Below are positions 48,541 to 58,049 of a stretch of DNA of 64,000 nucleotides, one piece after another. Each line of letters begins with the position of its first letter. The first letter of the stretch is position 1. A model generated the notes under the pieces. That model searched no databases. It was not told the origin of the DNA and saw only the letters and a program-made list of their open reading frames with translations. Made by a program: the position numbers and the translations under genes. The DNA lies in contig NZ_AP022589.1 of the NCBI RefSeq assembly GCF_010731755.1, positions 434,001 through 498,000 on the forward strand. Reading direction: 5' to 3'. The DNA comes from Mycolicibacter minnesotensis (lineage in GTDB: Bacteria; Actinomycetota; Actinomycetes; Mycobacteriales; Mycobacteriaceae).

Positions 48541-49287
48541 TCAGGCGACCGGTTGATGCCGGACCGCCTCGTGTATCGGCTGATCGGGGTCCATCACGAT
48601 GCCGAGATTCTCGGCGGTACCGGCCACGACACTGATCATGATCGTCGTCAGGTAGTCCACGAACGTGTCGCGCGGCATGCGCCGCGGGCTGTCCAATTCC
48701 GGACCCAGCCACCAGTCGGTTGCCGAGGTCGCGCTGCCGAAGGCCGCGAAGGCGGCCAGCTCCAGCGCCCCGCGGTTGAGATCGAGGTCTTGCAGTTCGT
48801 GATTGATCATCTCGGCCATCGCCAGGGTGATGGTGCGGCCTTCGTTGAGTGCCCGCATCCTCGACTCGGACTGTGCGCGTGCCCGCCCCTGAATGAAGAA
48901 CCGCAGCACATTGGGATGCTCGTCGACCAGCGTCACGTACTCTTCGACGCTGCGCCGAACGATGTCGCGCAGCGAGTTGGTGGCGACATCGATAGAGGCG
49001 AAGATCGCCGTCCAGAGATCGTCACGCAGCCGAGCCCCGACCGCCTCAAACAGGTCATCCTTGTCGGCGAAGTGCCGGTAGATCTTGGGCTTGGCGGTAC
49101 CCGCTTCCTCGGCGATCTCGCGCACACTGACCTCGGGTCCGAGCCGGTCAATGGACCGGAAGGCGGCGTCGACGATCTCCCTGCGGACCTTCTTGCGGTG
49201 TTCGCGCCAACGCTCACTGCGCGCATCGACCTTCTGCCCCCCGTTTTCGGCCGGCTTGGGTCTCGTCGTTCCGCGCACGTCAAGCAC
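48541..49287 (-). CDS. TetR family transcriptional regulator (Rv3050c-like)
   Basis: 248 residues. After a basic N-terminal arm (RSERWREHRKKVRREIVDAAF), the helix-turn-helix runs IDRLGPEVSVREIAEEAGTAKPKIYRHFADKDDLFEAV (residues 48-85). The remaining helical domain contains VEEYVTLVDEHPNVLRFFIQGRA. Length and position match Rv3050c. It converges with the glycoside hydrolase gene (14 bases between stops) and is divergent from the geranylgeranyl reductase-family gene with 57 bases between starts. I see no clear palindrome there. Target genes unknown. Confidence 0.88.
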   Translation of the reverse strand: MLDVRGTTRPKPAENGGQKVDARSERWREHRKKVRREIVDAAFRSIDRLGPEVSVREIAEEAGTAKPKIYRHFADKDDLFEAVGARLRDDLWTAIFASIDVATNSLRDIVRRSVEEYVTLVDEHPNVLRFFIQGRARAQSESRMRALNEGRTITLAMAEMINHELQDLDLNRGALELAAFAAFGSATSATDWWLGPELDSPRRMPRDTFVDYLTTIMISVVAGTAENLGIVMDPDQPIHEAVRHQPVA

Positions 49288-49344
49288 CTTACAGCGTTGC
49301 CGCCGCTGACCTGGGCAGACCGGCCGTCGGCTACCATCGCCGCT

Positions 49345-50526
49345 GTGGTGCAGCGATTCGACCTTGCGGTAGTCGGCGGAGGTCCAGCGGGGTCAGCGGC
49401 CGCCTGGCAAGCCAGGCAGGCCGGCGCAAGTGTCGTGGTCGTGGACAAGGCAGAGTTCCCGCGGGACAAGCCCTGCGGGGACGGCCTGACCGCGCGCGCC
49501 GTGAGCTACCTGCAACGGATGGGACTCGCCGAGCAGGTTTCCCAGTTCCACCGAGTCAATCGGGTGAAGGTGTTCAGCCCGAGCGAGTGGGAGCTGTCGT
49601 TCCCCCGCCGGCCCGGAATGCCCGATCACGGTTATGTGGCGCGCCGCCCGGAGCTGGACACGTTGCTGCTCAAGCACGCCGAGGCGGCCGGCGCCGAGAT
49701 CCGGCAGTCCGCCGAAGCCGCGGGCCCGTTGCTCGACGACACCGGCCGGGTGACCGGCGTGCTGCTCAAGGGTGGCGAGAAGGTGCTGGCCGACGCGGTG
49801 ATCGCCGCCGACGGCGCCTACTCCCCGATCAAGCGGGCGCTCAAGCTCGACTCGGACTACAACGGCTACTCCGCGATCGCGATCCGCGCCGAGATGCCGG
49901 CCGTGCGGCCCGACGTGGATTCACTCGACATCTACCTGAAGCTGCTGTTTCAAGGCGACCAACTGCCCGGCTACGGCTGGGTGTTCCCGCTGGGCGACGG
50001 CCGGATAAACATCGGCTTGGGCTACGTCAACAGCTACAAGAACTGGCAGGCCATCAACGCCACGCATTTCCTGGGCGAGTTCCTCGAGACGTTGCCGCGG
50101 GAGTGGGAGCTGCCCTCGATCACCGAACTCAAGCAGTCCAAGACGGTGCGCGCCTGGCGCCTGCCGATGGGATTCACCGCGTGGCCGCCGTGGCGACCCG
50201 GGGTGCTGTTCACCGGCGACTCCTTAGGTGCGGGCAGGCCGACGTCGGGCGCGGGGATCTCCAAGGCTCTGGAATCCGGGCTGGCCGCCGGTGAGTGCGC
50301 CGTAGCGGCGCTGGCCAACGGCGGCCCGGATGACTTCACCAATTACGCCCAGCGCATGGAAGCGGCCTGGGGCCAGGAGTACCGGCGTGGCCGGTTCTTT
50401 CACAAGCTGGCCGGCAATCCGACAGTGGCCAAGACCGGCCTCAAACTGCTGGACAACGCCCGCTTTCGCAACATGCTGCTGACCCGGCTCTACAAAGGTC
50501 AGGAAGGCCCCGCGCACCGGTTCTGA
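49345..50526 (+). CDS. Geranylgeranyl reductase family flavoprotein (MenJ-like)
   Basis: 393 residues from the GTG at 49345 (49348 is an alternative). The FAD motif is FDLAVVGGGPAGSAAAW (residues 5-21), followed by DKAEFPRDKPCGDGLTARAV (near residue 40), a pattern characteristic of the geranylgeranyl reductase family, and GWVFPLGDGRINIGLG and FTGDSLGAGRPTSGAGISKAL (near residue 290). In mycobacteria MenJ (Rv0561c) of this family saturates one isoprene unit of menaquinone. This could be a second menaquinone reductase or act on another prenyl lipid. No membrane segment is obvious. Its convergent or downstream neighbours do not clarify the role. Confidence 0.87.
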   Translation: MVQRFDLAVVGGGPAGSAAAWQARQAGASVVVVDKAEFPRDKPCGDGLTARAVSYLQRMGLAEQVSQFHRVNRVKVFSPSEWELSFPRRPGMPDHGYVARRPELDTLLLKHAEAAGAEIRQSAEAAGPLLDDTGRVTGVLLKGGEKVLADAVIAADGAYSPIKRALKLDSDYNGYSAIAIRAEMPAVRPDVDSLDIYLKLLFQGDQLPGYGWVFPLGDGRINIGLGYVNSYKNWQAINATHFLGEFLETLPREWELPSITELKQSKTVRAWRLPMGFTAWPPWRPGVLFTGDSLGAGRPTSGAGISKALESGLAAGECAVAALANGGPDDFTNYAQRMEAAWGQEYRRGRFFHKLAGNPTVAKTGLKLLDNARFRNMLLTRLYKGQEGPAHRF

Positions 50527-50583
50527 GTCAACCGTCCCTGCGTAATCCCCGCTGCCCACTTGAGTGTGCGGTTCTCTTGGCGA

Positions 50584-50621
50584 CGCGCCGACGCCGCCAT
50601 GCACACCGCACAGTCGGCGCG
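50584..50621. terminator. Hairpin downstream of the geranylgeranyl reductase-family gene
   Basis: CGCGCCGAC at 50584-50592 pairs with GTCGGCGCG at 50613-50621, a perfect 9-bp stem with a 20-base loop. It lies 57 bases after the stop. The loop is long and there is no T-run, so its efficiency as a terminator is uncertain. Confidence 0.35.
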
Positions 50622-50657
50622 GCCCGTCCAACGCGATACGTCCGGCCATAATTATTT

Positions 50658-50673
50658 GTTCGGCTAGCCGAAC
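50658..50673. promoter_or_regulatory. 16-bp perfect palindrome in the second nrdF promoter
   Basis: GTTCGGCTAGCCGAAC is its own reverse complement. It overlaps a TTGTTC (-35-like, 50656-50661) and ends seven bases before a TACGGT (-10-like, 50680-50685), with an 18-base spacer between the two. This is the position of a repressor site. The GGCTAGCC core is reminiscent of DtxR-family (metal-dependent) operators, which would suit a metal-dependent reductase, but the binding protein is inferred only. Confidence 0.6.
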
Positions 50674-50726
50674 TCCCGTTACGGTGTGAGTGCACCTGCG
50701 TCCATCCGCACGAGGAGAACCGCGCC

Positions 50727-50828
50727 ATGCCCGTATATCGACTTGCAGATCCCACCACCGAGTTCGGCTATCTGCACCCTGCGATCCGCGACGCTCACGC
50801 CCATGGCGCGACGCGTCCGGCGGGCTAG
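50727..50828 (+). CDS. 33-codon leader ORF ahead of the second nrdF
   Basis: Encodes a 33-residue peptide (MPVYRLADPTTEFGYLHPA, then IRDAHAHGATRPAG). A GAGGAGA lies about eight bases before the ATG, the best ribosome site in the area. Its stop is three bases before the nrdF GTG, which lacks its own strong site, so nrdF translation probably depends on this frame. The peptide has three His in its second half. It may be a leader peptide, a small protein, or the remnant of a longer gene. I know of no named family. The coding call rests on ribosome site and coupling. Confidence 0.55.
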   Translation: MPVYRLADPTTEFGYLHPAIRDAHAHGATRPAG

Positions 50829-51791
<963 letters not shown>

Positions 51792-51803
51792 CTGCGGTCT
51801 GCC

Positions 51804-52517
51804 TCAGCGCCGCCCGCGCCCTGCTCCGCCCGGCTTGCGGGCCACCTTGCCTGCCGCGGCGCGGGCGGCTTGTTTGGCGAGGGTCTTCTCTCGCGCGCTG
51901 CGCTTGGGCGCCGGCTGCGTCTGGCCGCGTGACGACCCTGCCTTGCGGCCGCGCACAATGCCGACGAACTCTTCGACCAGCGGCGACTGGGTTCCCGCGG
52001 CGAAGGCCAGCGCCACCGGGCAGGGGGGCGCCGTGGTGATCGGGCGGTAGGTGAGGTCCTTGCGGTGGTGCAGCCGCGCCAGCGACTGCGGAACGATGAG
52101 TGCACCCATTCCGGCGGCGACGAGCTCTATTGCCTCCGCGGTGTTTTCGGGGCGGTATTCGACGCGGGCTCCGGGCGCGTCCCCCCAGGCGACAACGTCG
52201 TCGAGTGGGAGCAGGACCGGCTCTTCCTCGAGGTCGGCGATGGCGATCTCATCGACTGCGCTAAAGACGTGGTCCTTGGGTACCACGGCCACCGTCGTCT
52301 CCTCATACAGCGGAATCACCGACAGCCCGGATACGTCCGGCGGTGGCCGCAGCAACGCGACATCGACGGTGCCCGCCCGTACTGCGTCAGCCGCGTCTGC
52401 GGCGTCGACGGTGTGCAGCCCCAACGGCACGTCCGGATGCCGCTCCGCCCAGACCCGGGCCCACTTCGCCGGTGTCGCACCGGGGACATAGCCAAGGGTG
52501 AGGGAAGGCGGATTCAC
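51804..52517 (-). CDS. LysR-type substrate-binding-domain protein lacking a helix-turn-helix
   Basis: 237 residues. The sequence begins PSLTLGYVPGATPAKWARVWAERHPDVPLGLHTVDAADAADAVRAGTVDVALLRPP, which is the effector domain of LysR proteins (PF03466), but the DNA-binding domain that should precede it is absent. VELVAAGMGALIVPQSLA-like sequence follows near residue 135. The C-terminal 45 residues are rich in Lys, Arg and Ala (SAREKTLAKQAARAAAGK) and may bind nucleic acid or another protein. The start is GTG 52517. It is divergent from a DUF5997 gene across 28 bases, an arrangement I recall as common in actinobacteria. Function unknown. Confidence 0.85.
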   Translation of the reverse strand: MNPPSLTLGYVPGATPAKWARVWAERHPDVPLGLHTVDAADAADAVRAGTVDVALLRPPPDVSGLSVIPLYEETTVAVVPKDHVFSAVDEIAIADLEEEPVLLPLDDVVAWGDAPGARVEYRPENTAEAIELVAAGMGALIVPQSLARLHHRKDLTYRPITTAPPCPVALAFAAGTQSPLVEEFVGIVRGRKAGSSRGQTQPAPKRSAREKTLAKQAARAAAGKVARKPGGAGRGRR

Positions 52518-52545
52518 CGCATCAGGCTACCGATAGGCTGGTGCC

Positions 52546-52932
52546 ATGAGCAGGCCGAACGCACAGTCCATGAAACCCGCGACGGCGGCCAAGAAACTGG
52601 ACGTGTATCTGCCCGCGACTCCTCCGCAGTTCCAGGAGAACGCGATCACCCGAGCCGAGCTCGCCGCACTGCAGGAAGACCCGCCCCAGTGGCTTAAGGA
52701 CCTGCGCAAGAACGGACCGCACCCCAAAAACCTGGTGGCGGCCAAGCTCGGTATCTCGATCTCCGGTCTTACTCGAGGCGACGTCGACAAGGCGATGACG
52801 ACAGAGCAGATCGATCAGCTCTTGGCCGACAAGCCGGCGTGGCTGATCGCCGAACGCGAGAGCTACCAGGAAGTCCTGCGTGAGCAGCGGCGCATCAAAG
52901 CGCTGCATGCCGACCAGGCCCGCGAGAGCTGA
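52546..52932 (+). CDS. DUF5997 family protein
   Basis: 128 residues. The conserved body runs KKLDVYLPATPPQFQENAITRAELAALQ, DPPQWLKDLRKNGPHPKNLVAAKLGISISGLTRGDV and ADKPAWLIAERESYQEVLREQRRIK, the full length of DUF5997 (PF19460-type). ISISGLTRGDV with MTTEQIDQLL resembles a helix-turn-helix; a DNA-binding role is possible. No signal peptide. It shares a 28-base divergent gap with the LysR-like effector protein; the pair may function together, which would supply the DNA-binding part the other lacks. This is an inference from adjacency. Confidence 0.83.
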   Translation: MSRPNAQSMKPATAAKKLDVYLPATPPQFQENAITRAELAALQEDPPQWLKDLRKNGPHPKNLVAAKLGISISGLTRGDVDKAMTTEQIDQLLADKPAWLIAERESYQEVLREQRRIKALHADQARES

Positions 52933-53096
52933 TTCGCGTACCAACCCGCAGCGGGCACTGGAAATCGGCTGTCTACGTTGCCAATTCGATGATCCAGAAG
53001 TCGGATTGACGATCAACGACCTTCCCGACACCGGGCGCACTGATCTTGTTTCGGGTAACGTCGGGACCGACCAGTTGCTTACCAGGAAGGGATGAC

Positions 53097-53483
53097 ATGC
53101 ACGGCAAGCGCCGCGTCACACATCGTCTGACTCTGGTTGCCACGGTGGTCGCCGCCCTGGCGATCGCGCCCGCCGCGGTGACGCCGATCGCACATGCGGA
53201 GATCTGCCCCGGGATTCTGGGCCCCGTCTTCGTGCCCGGGCCCTGCGGCCCTGGCCTCTTGGGTGCGCTGGTGAATGACGCTGTCATCGGCGCCACCGCC
53301 GGCGCCGTCGGCGGCGCTATCGACGCGCCGCACGCCACGCGTGAGGACATCGCCGCGCAGCAGAGCGCCGGCCTGCCGCCCTGCTACACCCCCTCCGGTC
53401 AGCCGTTTTACACCGCTGCCGGCGAACCGTGCCCTGCGGGCATGGAACATCCGCCGGCCGCCAAACCGGCACCTGCGCCCTAG
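53097..53483 (+). CDS. Small secreted Pro-rich protein
   Basis: 128 residues from the ATG preceded by AGGAAGG. The signal peptide is GKRRVTHRLTLVATVVAALAIAPAAVTPIAHA (cleavage near residue 34, AHA-EICPG). The mature part has Cys residues in EICPGILG, GPCGPGLLG, PPCYTPSG and EPCPAGM. A Gly/Ala segment (AVIGATAGAVGGAID) could pass through a membrane or pack as a short helix pair. The tail is AAKPAPAP. Unrecognised family; similar short secreted proteins occur widely in mycobacteria. It converges with the VOC gene. Confidence 0.8.
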   Translation: MHGKRRVTHRLTLVATVVAALAIAPAAVTPIAHAEICPGILGPVFVPGPCGPGLLGALVNDAVIGATAGAVGGAIDAPHATREDIAAQQSAGLPPCYTPSGQPFYTAAGEPCPAGMEHPPAAKPAPAP

Positions 53484-53527
53484 CCTGCACCGGCCGCGTT
53501 GGCCGGCCTGACGAAGAGCTGCCCGAC

Positions 53528-53929
53528 TCAGGGCAGGTTGAGCTGCCAGGACACTCCGAACCGATCGTTGACCCAGGCGAATGCGGTGGAGAAACCGTAT
53601 TCGCCGAGCGGCATCAAGGTGGCTCCGCCCTCCCCCAGAGCGGCCACCAGCCGCTCCAACTCCGCGCGGTCGGCGACGTCGATGAACAGTGAGCTCGACG
53701 GCGTGAAGTCAAAGCCGTGGTCGACTGCACTGTCGCTGACCAGCACACGCAGCCCGGCCAGGTCGAGCTCGGCCAGCATGATGCCGGACGCAGGTTCGGG
53801 GTGAGGGACCGACGAGACCACCGATGCGCCCGGGATCGCGGCCAGGTACAGCTCGATCGCGGCGGCAGCGGTGCCGCCTTGGAACATGAGGAATGGCCTG
53901 ATGCGGGTCACACCGCTCACCTTATCCAC
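53528..53929 (-). CDS. VOC family (PhnB/glyoxalase-like) protein
   Basis: 133 residues from GTG 53929; GTG 53911 (starting TRIRPFLMF) is equally possible and closer to typical family starts. The 3-demethylubiquinone-9-3-methyltransferase-like/PhnB pattern is clear: PFLMFQGGTAAAAIELYLAAIPGASV, LVSDSAVDHGFDFTPSSSLFIDV and the end YGFSTAFAWVNDRFGVSWQLNL. Members have the betaalphabetabetabeta fold and often bind metal, but the metal-binding His at the usual first strand is not obvious. Function unknown. It lies downstream of the nrdE terminator. Confidence 0.86.
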   Translation of the reverse strand: MDKVSGVTRIRPFLMFQGGTAAAAIELYLAAIPGASVVSSVPHPEPASGIMLAELDLAGLRVLVSDSAVDHGFDFTPSSSLFIDVADRAELERLVAALGEGGATLMPLGEYGFSTAFAWVNDRFGVSWQLNLP

Positions 53930-53958
53930 ACCGGCAAGGTGAGGCCCTCAACAAAGAA

Positions 53959-53986
53959 GCAGGCCAGGGGATTTCCCCTGGCCTGC
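53959..53986. terminator. Terminator of the nrdHIE operon
   Basis: A perfect 12-bp stem, GCAGGCCAGGGG at 53959-53970 with its complement at 53975-53986, and a four-base ATTT loop. It lies 18 bases beyond the nrdE stop (minus strand), and 30 bases before the VOC start, so it separates the two. Confidence 0.82.
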
Positions 53987-54003
53987 AACTGTCTGGAAAT
54001 GTC

Positions 54004-56175
54004 CTACAGCATGCAGGACACGCAGCCCTCGACCTCGGTGCCTTCCAGCGCCATCTGCCGCAGGCGGATGTAGTACAGCGTCTTGATGCCCTTGCGCCAC
54101 GCGTAGATCTGCGCCCTGTTCACGTCGCGAGTGGTCGCGGTGTCCTTGAAGAACAGCGTCAGACTCAGCCCCTGATCCACATGCTGGGTGGCCGCGGCGT
54201 AGGTGTCGATGATCTTCTCGTAGCCGATCTCGTAGGCGTCCTGGTAGTACTCCAGGTTGTCGTTGTTCATGTAGGGCGCCGGGTAGTAGACGCGCCCGAT
54301 CTTGCCTTCTTTGCGGATCTCGACCCGCGCCACGATCGGGTGGATCGACGACGTCGAGTGGTTGATGTAGGAGATCGATCCGGTGGGCGGCACGGCCTGC
54401 AGGTTCTGGTTGTAGATCCCGTGGGTCATCACCGACTCCTTGAGCCGGCGCCAGTCGTCCTGGCCCGGGATCCGGATGCCCGCGTCGGCGAAAAGCTCAG
54501 CCACCCGTGCGGTCTTGGGCTCCCACACCTGCTCGGTGTACTTGTCGAAGAACTCTCCGCTGGCGTACTTGGACTGCTCAAAGCCCGCGAACGACTTACC
54601 CCGCTCCAAGGCAAGACGGTTGGAGGCCCGCAGTGCGTGGTAGAGCACGGTGTAGAAGTAGATGTTGGTGAAGTCGATGCCCTCTTCGGAACCGTAGAAG
54701 ACGCGCTCCCGGGCCAGGTAGCCGTGCAGATTCATCTGCCCCAGACCGATGGCGTGCGACTCGTTGTTGCCCTGTTCGATCGAGGGAACCGACCAGATGT
54801 GCGTCTGATCCGATACCGCGGTCAGCGCCCGGATGGCGACCTCAATGGTCTGACCGAAGTCGGGCGAATCCATCGCCTTGGCGATGTTGAGCGAGCCGAG
54901 GTTGCAGGAGATGTCCTTGCCCACCTTGGAATAGGACAGGTCGTCGTTGAACTCCGACGGGGTCGAAACCTGCAGGATCTCCGAGCACAGGTTGGAGTGG
55001 GTGATCTTGCCGGCAATCGGGTTGGCCCGGTTCACCGTGTCTTCGAACATGACGTACGGGTAGCCGGATTCGAACTGGAGCTCGGCCAGGGTCTGGAAGA
55101 ACTCCCGCGCCTTGATCTTGGTCTTGCGGATCGCCGCGTTATCCACCATCTCGTAGTACTTCTCGCTGACGGAGATGTCGGCGAACGGAACCCCGTAGAC
55201 CTTCTCGACGTCGTAAGGCGAGAACAGGTACATGTCCTCGTTCTTCTTGGCCAGTTCGAAGGTGATGTCGGGGATCACCACGCCCAGGCTCAGTGTCTTG
55301 ATCCGGATCTTCTCGTCGGCGTTCTCCCGCTTGGTGTCCAAGAAGCGGTAGATGTCGGGGTGGTGCGCATGCAGGTACACCGCGCCGGCGCCCTGGCGTG
55401 CCCCCAGCTGGTTGGCGTAGGAGAACGAGTCCTCCAGCAGCTTCATGATCGGGATGACCCCGGAAGACTGGTTCTCGATGTTCTTGATCGGGGCGCCGTG
55501 CTCGCGAATGTTGGTCAGCAGCAACGCCACTCCCCCGCCGCGCTTGGAGAGCTGCAGGGCGGAGTTGATCGAGCGCCCGATGGACTCCATGTTGTCCTCG
55601 ATACGCAACAGGAAGCAGCTGACGGCTTCGCCGCGTTGCTTCTTGCCGGAGTTCAGGAAGGTCGGGGTGGCTGGCTGGAACCGGCCGTCGATGATCTCGT
55701 CGACCAGCTGTTCGGCCAGCTTGGTGTCCCCGGCGGCCAGGGTCAGCGCAACCATGCAGACGCGGTCCTCGAACCGCTCCAGGTAGCGCTTACCGTCGAA
55801 GGTCTTGAGGGTGTAGGAGGTGTAGTACTTGAACGCCCCCAAGAAGGTCGGAAACCGAAACTTCTTGGCGTAGGCCCGATCCAGCAGCGACTTCACAAAG
55901 TTCCGCGAGTACTGGTCGAGGACTTCGCGCTCGTAGTACTCCTTTTGAATCAGGTAGTCGAGCTTCTCGTCCTGATTGTGGAAGAACACCGTGTTCTGGT
56001 TGACGTGCTCCAAGAAGTACTGACGGGCGGCCAGCACATCCATGTCGAACTGGATATTGCCGTCGGCGTCATACAGATTGAGCATCGCGTTAAGCGCGTG
56101 GAAGTCGAGTTCACCCACCGGCATACTGCGGGGGGTTGCGGTTACCTGCTCTGCAGTTGCAGCGGTAGGTGACAT
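54004..56175 (-). CDS. nrdE: Class Ib ribonucleotide reductase alpha subunit
   Basis: 723 residues from ATG 56175, near the usual size of about 700-725 (another start, [11 protein letters not shown], is 18 residues in). Active-site features: Cys in [30 protein letters not shown] with the Asn/Cys/Glu active-site set, the second redox Cys in [19 protein letters not shown], the [17 protein letters not shown] loop, two Tyr in [14 protein letters not shown] and the C-terminal CVSCML pair that takes electrons from NrdH. The ATP-cone is absent, as expected of class Ib. It catalyses nucleoside diphosphate to deoxy form. Its start overlaps nrdI by 34 bases. Confidence 0.97.
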   Translation of the reverse strand: MSPTAATAEQVTATPRSMPVGELDFHALNAMLNLYDADGNIQFDMDVLAARQYFLEHVNQNTVFFHNQDEKLDYLIQKEYYEREVLDQYSRNFVKSLLDRAYAKKFRFPTFLGAFKYYTSYTLKTFDGKRYLERFEDRVCMVALTLAAGDTKLAEQLVDEIIDGRFQPATPTFLNSGKKQRGEAVSCFLLRIEDNMESIGRSINSALQLSKRGGGVALLLTNIREHGAPIKNIENQSSGVIPIMKLLEDSFSYANQLGARQGAGAVYLHAHHPDIYRFLDTKRENADEKIRIKTLSLGVVIPDITFELAKKNEDMYLFSPYDVEKVYGVPFADISVSEKYYEMVDNAAIRKTKIKAREFFQTLAELQFESGYPYVMFEDTVNRANPIAGKITHSNLCSEILQVSTPSEFNDDLSYSKVGKDISCNLGSLNIAKAMDSPDFGQTIEVAIRALTAVSDQTHIWSVPSIEQGNNESHAIGLGQMNLHGYLARERVFYGSEEGIDFTNIYFYTVLYHALRASNRLALERGKSFAGFEQSKYASGEFFDKYTEQVWEPKTARVAELFADAGIRIPGQDDWRRLKESVMTHGIYNQNLQAVPPTGSISYINHSTSSIHPIVARVEIRKEGKIGRVYYPAPYMNNDNLEYYQDAYEIGYEKIIDTYAAATQHVDQGLSLTLFFKDTATTRDVNRAQIYAWRKGIKTLYYIRLRQMALEGTEVEGCVSCML

Positions 56176-56600
56176 GCCTCGTCCTTCCAGAAATCGGATA
56201 ATCCCGCGCGGACGGCTTGCACGTCCTCGTCGGTTCCCATTAATTCGAATCGATACAGGTAGGGCACCCCGCACTTGCGGGCCACCACATTGCCGGCGTA
56301 GCAAAACTCCGCGCCGAAGTTGGTGTTGCCGGCAGCGATCACGCCGCGCAACAGCCGCCGATTGTGTTCGTTGTTCAAAAAGGCGATGACCTGCTTGGGT
56401 ACGTAGCCGCCTTCATGGACATCCGGCAGCTGACGTCCCCCGCCGTAGGTCGGCAATACGAGCACGTAGGGGTGATCGACCTCGATGCGCCCGTGCAACG
56501 GAATCCGGATGGCCGGCAGATCCAGCTTCTGCACGAAGCGGTGGGTGTTTTCTGACACCGAGGAGAAGTACACCAGGCTGCATCCAGAATCCGCAGACAC
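56142..56600 (-). CDS. nrdI: NrdI flavodoxin-like protein for class Ib cofactor assembly
   Basis: 152 residues. The flavodoxin-like phosphate loop is [19 protein letters not shown] (residues 8-26), followed by [11 protein letters not shown] (near residue 47), and the FMN-loop part [24 protein letters not shown] (near residue 84), diagnostic of NrdI. It binds FMN and supplies the oxidant for the dimanganese tyrosyl cofactor of NrdF. Overlap of 34 bases with nrdE indicates coupling. nrdH lies 56 bases upstream on the same strand. Confidence 0.96.
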   Translation of the reverse strand: MSADSGCSLVYFSSVSENTHRFVQKLDLPAIRIPLHGRIEVDHPYVLVLPTYGGGRQLPDVHEGGYVPKQVIAFLNNEHNRRLLRGVIAAGNTNFGAEFCYAGNVVARKCGVPYLYRFELMGTDEDVQAVRAGLSDFWKDEACHLPLQLQSR

Positions 56601-56656
56601 GGCGACCCCCTTCAGCTCTCAGTCAGACTCCACCCGTACCCGACCCGTGCGCCCGG

Positions 56657-56896
56657 CTACGCGCTGAGCGCGACCTGCGCCAGTGCCTTGATGCGGTCCG
56701 GCCGGAAACCCGACCAGTGCTCGTTGCCGGCGACCACGACAGGCGCCTGCAGGTAACCCAGAGCCATCACGTAGTCGCGGGCTTCAGGGTCCAACGAGAT
56801 GTCGACCTTCTCGTAAGCGATGCCCTCTTTGTCCAGCGCCTTGTAGGTGGCGTTGCACTGCACGCATGCGGGCTTGGTGTAGACAGTGATGCTCAT
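56657..56896 (-). CDS. nrdH: NrdH redoxin
   Basis: 79 residues, standard for NrdH. The start MSITVYTKPACVQCNATYKAL holds the CVQC redox pair; the motif WSGFRPDRI near the C-terminus is the conserved NrdH signature. NrdH is a glutaredoxin-like protein with thioredoxin-like behaviour, reduced by thioredoxin reductase, that recycles the NrdE C-terminal cysteines. ATG 56896. It heads the nrdH-nrdI-nrdE operon. Two NrdR-like boxes 178-225 bases upstream probably control it. Confidence 0.97.
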   Translation of the reverse strand: MSITVYTKPACVQCNATYKALDKEGIAYEKVDISLDPEARDYVMALGYLQAPVVVAGNEHWSGFRPDRIKALAQVALSA

Positions 56897-57296
56897 GGCG
56901 GCAGGCTCCTCAGCGAATCGTCGACATCGAACGGATGACGGGTGGGGCACTACGTTCAGCGGGCCGCCAGAACTTCAGTCTTTCCAGCTCACGCGCCGTG
57001 GCAGAGCACCAAATAGGTGCCGGTTTGCCGCGGCCCGAACAACTGGAAGATCCCGGGCCTGTCGGTCCCCCGAACACTACACCTAGTGGTCATCCCTCGG
57101 AACCAATACTAGATGTTCTGAACGACATTGTTGAAATTCGCTGGTCGTAAGCCTGCGAACGCATCCGCATCGGCGTGTCGCATCTCACAATCCGGCAACT
57201 GACTCGTCATAACCGCAGGTCTACCACTCGACACCGACAAGTGGCCGCGGCAGTCGACCGCCGACGGCCGGTCAGCAAAGCTTTCCGGACCCCGGC
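56897..57296. other. 400-base intergenic region upstream of nrdH
   Basis: No plausible gene is seen. It holds the nrdH promoter with NrdR-like boxes (57074-57121) and about 170 further bases before the DedA stop at 57297. The part from 57122 to 57296 shows no clear hairpin or reading frame with a ribosome site. Confidence 0.6.
57074..57121. promoter_or_regulatory. nrdH: Tandem NrdR-like boxes upstream of nrdHIE
   Basis: Box 1 at 57074-57089 (ACACTACACCTAGTGG) has a perfect CTA-n4-TAG core. Box 2 at 57106-57121 (ATACTAGATGTTCTGA) keeps CTA-n4-TTC. The start-to-start distance is 32 bp, the same as the pair upstream of nrdF2. NrdR represses ribonucleotide reductase genes when bound to dATP/ATP. 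Confidence 0.7.
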
Positions 57297-57968
57297 TCAG
57301 TGCATCACGGCAGGTACCGACTCCGACCGATTCGCCTCATCGGCTGGAGCCGGACGCCTGTTGTTCCGCTGAAGGCGGCCGCCCACGATGCTCAGCAACA
57401 CCGGGACCAGCGAGACTGCGATGACCGCCAGCAGAACCAGGTCGAGGTGAGCCCGGACGACTCCGATGCCACCCAGCAGATACCCCAGCAAAGGAACGCC
57501 TGCACCCCAGGCCATCGACCCGGCGATGCTGTAGGCGGTGAAGGTTCGGTGGCGCATTCCGGACGCCCCGGCCAGCACCGGTGTCAGGGTCCGAGCCACC
57601 GCCACAAATCGGGCTAGAAAGACCGTGGCCTTGCCGTGGGTGGCGAAGTAGCGCTGGGCCCGCTCGACCTGGTGGCGGCCGAGCCGTCGGGCCGCCCGCG
57701 TCTCCAGTACCGCCAGCCCCGCCGTGGCCCCGAGCAGATAGCCGCACTGGTCGCCGACGATCGCGGCGATCGGCACGGTCAACACCAGCAGCCACACCGG
57801 AACCGCCGGGTGAACTTGAGCGGCCAGCACACCCGCGGTGAACAGCAGCGAGTCGCCGGGCAGGAAGAAGCCCACCAGAAGCCCGGTCTCGACGAACACC
57901 ACTGCCAGCACGCCCAACAGCCCGAACGTGGCGATCAAGGTGTCTGGATTAGTAGCAACTCCGGTCAT
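57297..57968 (-). CDS. DedA family membrane protein
   Basis: 223 residues from ATG 57968. Family motifs: VFVETGLLVGFFLPGDSLLFTAGVLAA (near residue 25), GDQCGYLLGATAGLAVLE (near residue 77) and FLARFVAVARTLTPVLAGASGMRHRTFTAYSIAGSMAWGAGVPLLGYLLG (near residues 115-165), with the [F/Y]xRFxxxxRTxxPxxAG signature of DedA/SNARE-associated proteins. Five to six membrane segments. DedA proteins help flip lipids and maintain membrane potential; the substrate in mycobacteria is unknown. It is divergent from a response regulator gene (81 bases). Confidence 0.92.
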   Translation of the reverse strand: MTGVATNPDTLIATFGLLGVLAVVFVETGLLVGFFLPGDSLLFTAGVLAAQVHPAVPVWLLVLTVPIAAIVGDQCGYLLGATAGLAVLETRAARRLGRHQVERAQRYFATHGKATVFLARFVAVARTLTPVLAGASGMRHRTFTAYSIAGSMAWGAGVPLLGYLLGGIGVVRAHLDLVLLAVIAVSLVPVLLSIVGGRLQRNNRRPAPADEANRSESVPAVMH

Positions 57969-58049
57969 GGCGCCAGCTTGTCCGCCAGGCGCTGTGGGAC
58001 CGCTGAGAAGGCAGCTAGCCCGGTGGTCGAGCTCTGCTGTACTGGTGTA

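Noticed and set aside
48553..49344. In-frame 264-codon upstream extension of the geranylgeranyl reductase-family gene
   Set aside because: It lies antisense to the TetR gene and has no conserved sequence; the FAD motif begins a few residues after GTG 49345.
54181..56172. 663-codon plus-strand frame opposite nrdE
   Set aside because: Antisense shadow of nrdE; Val/Asp/Leu-rich sequence without any motif.
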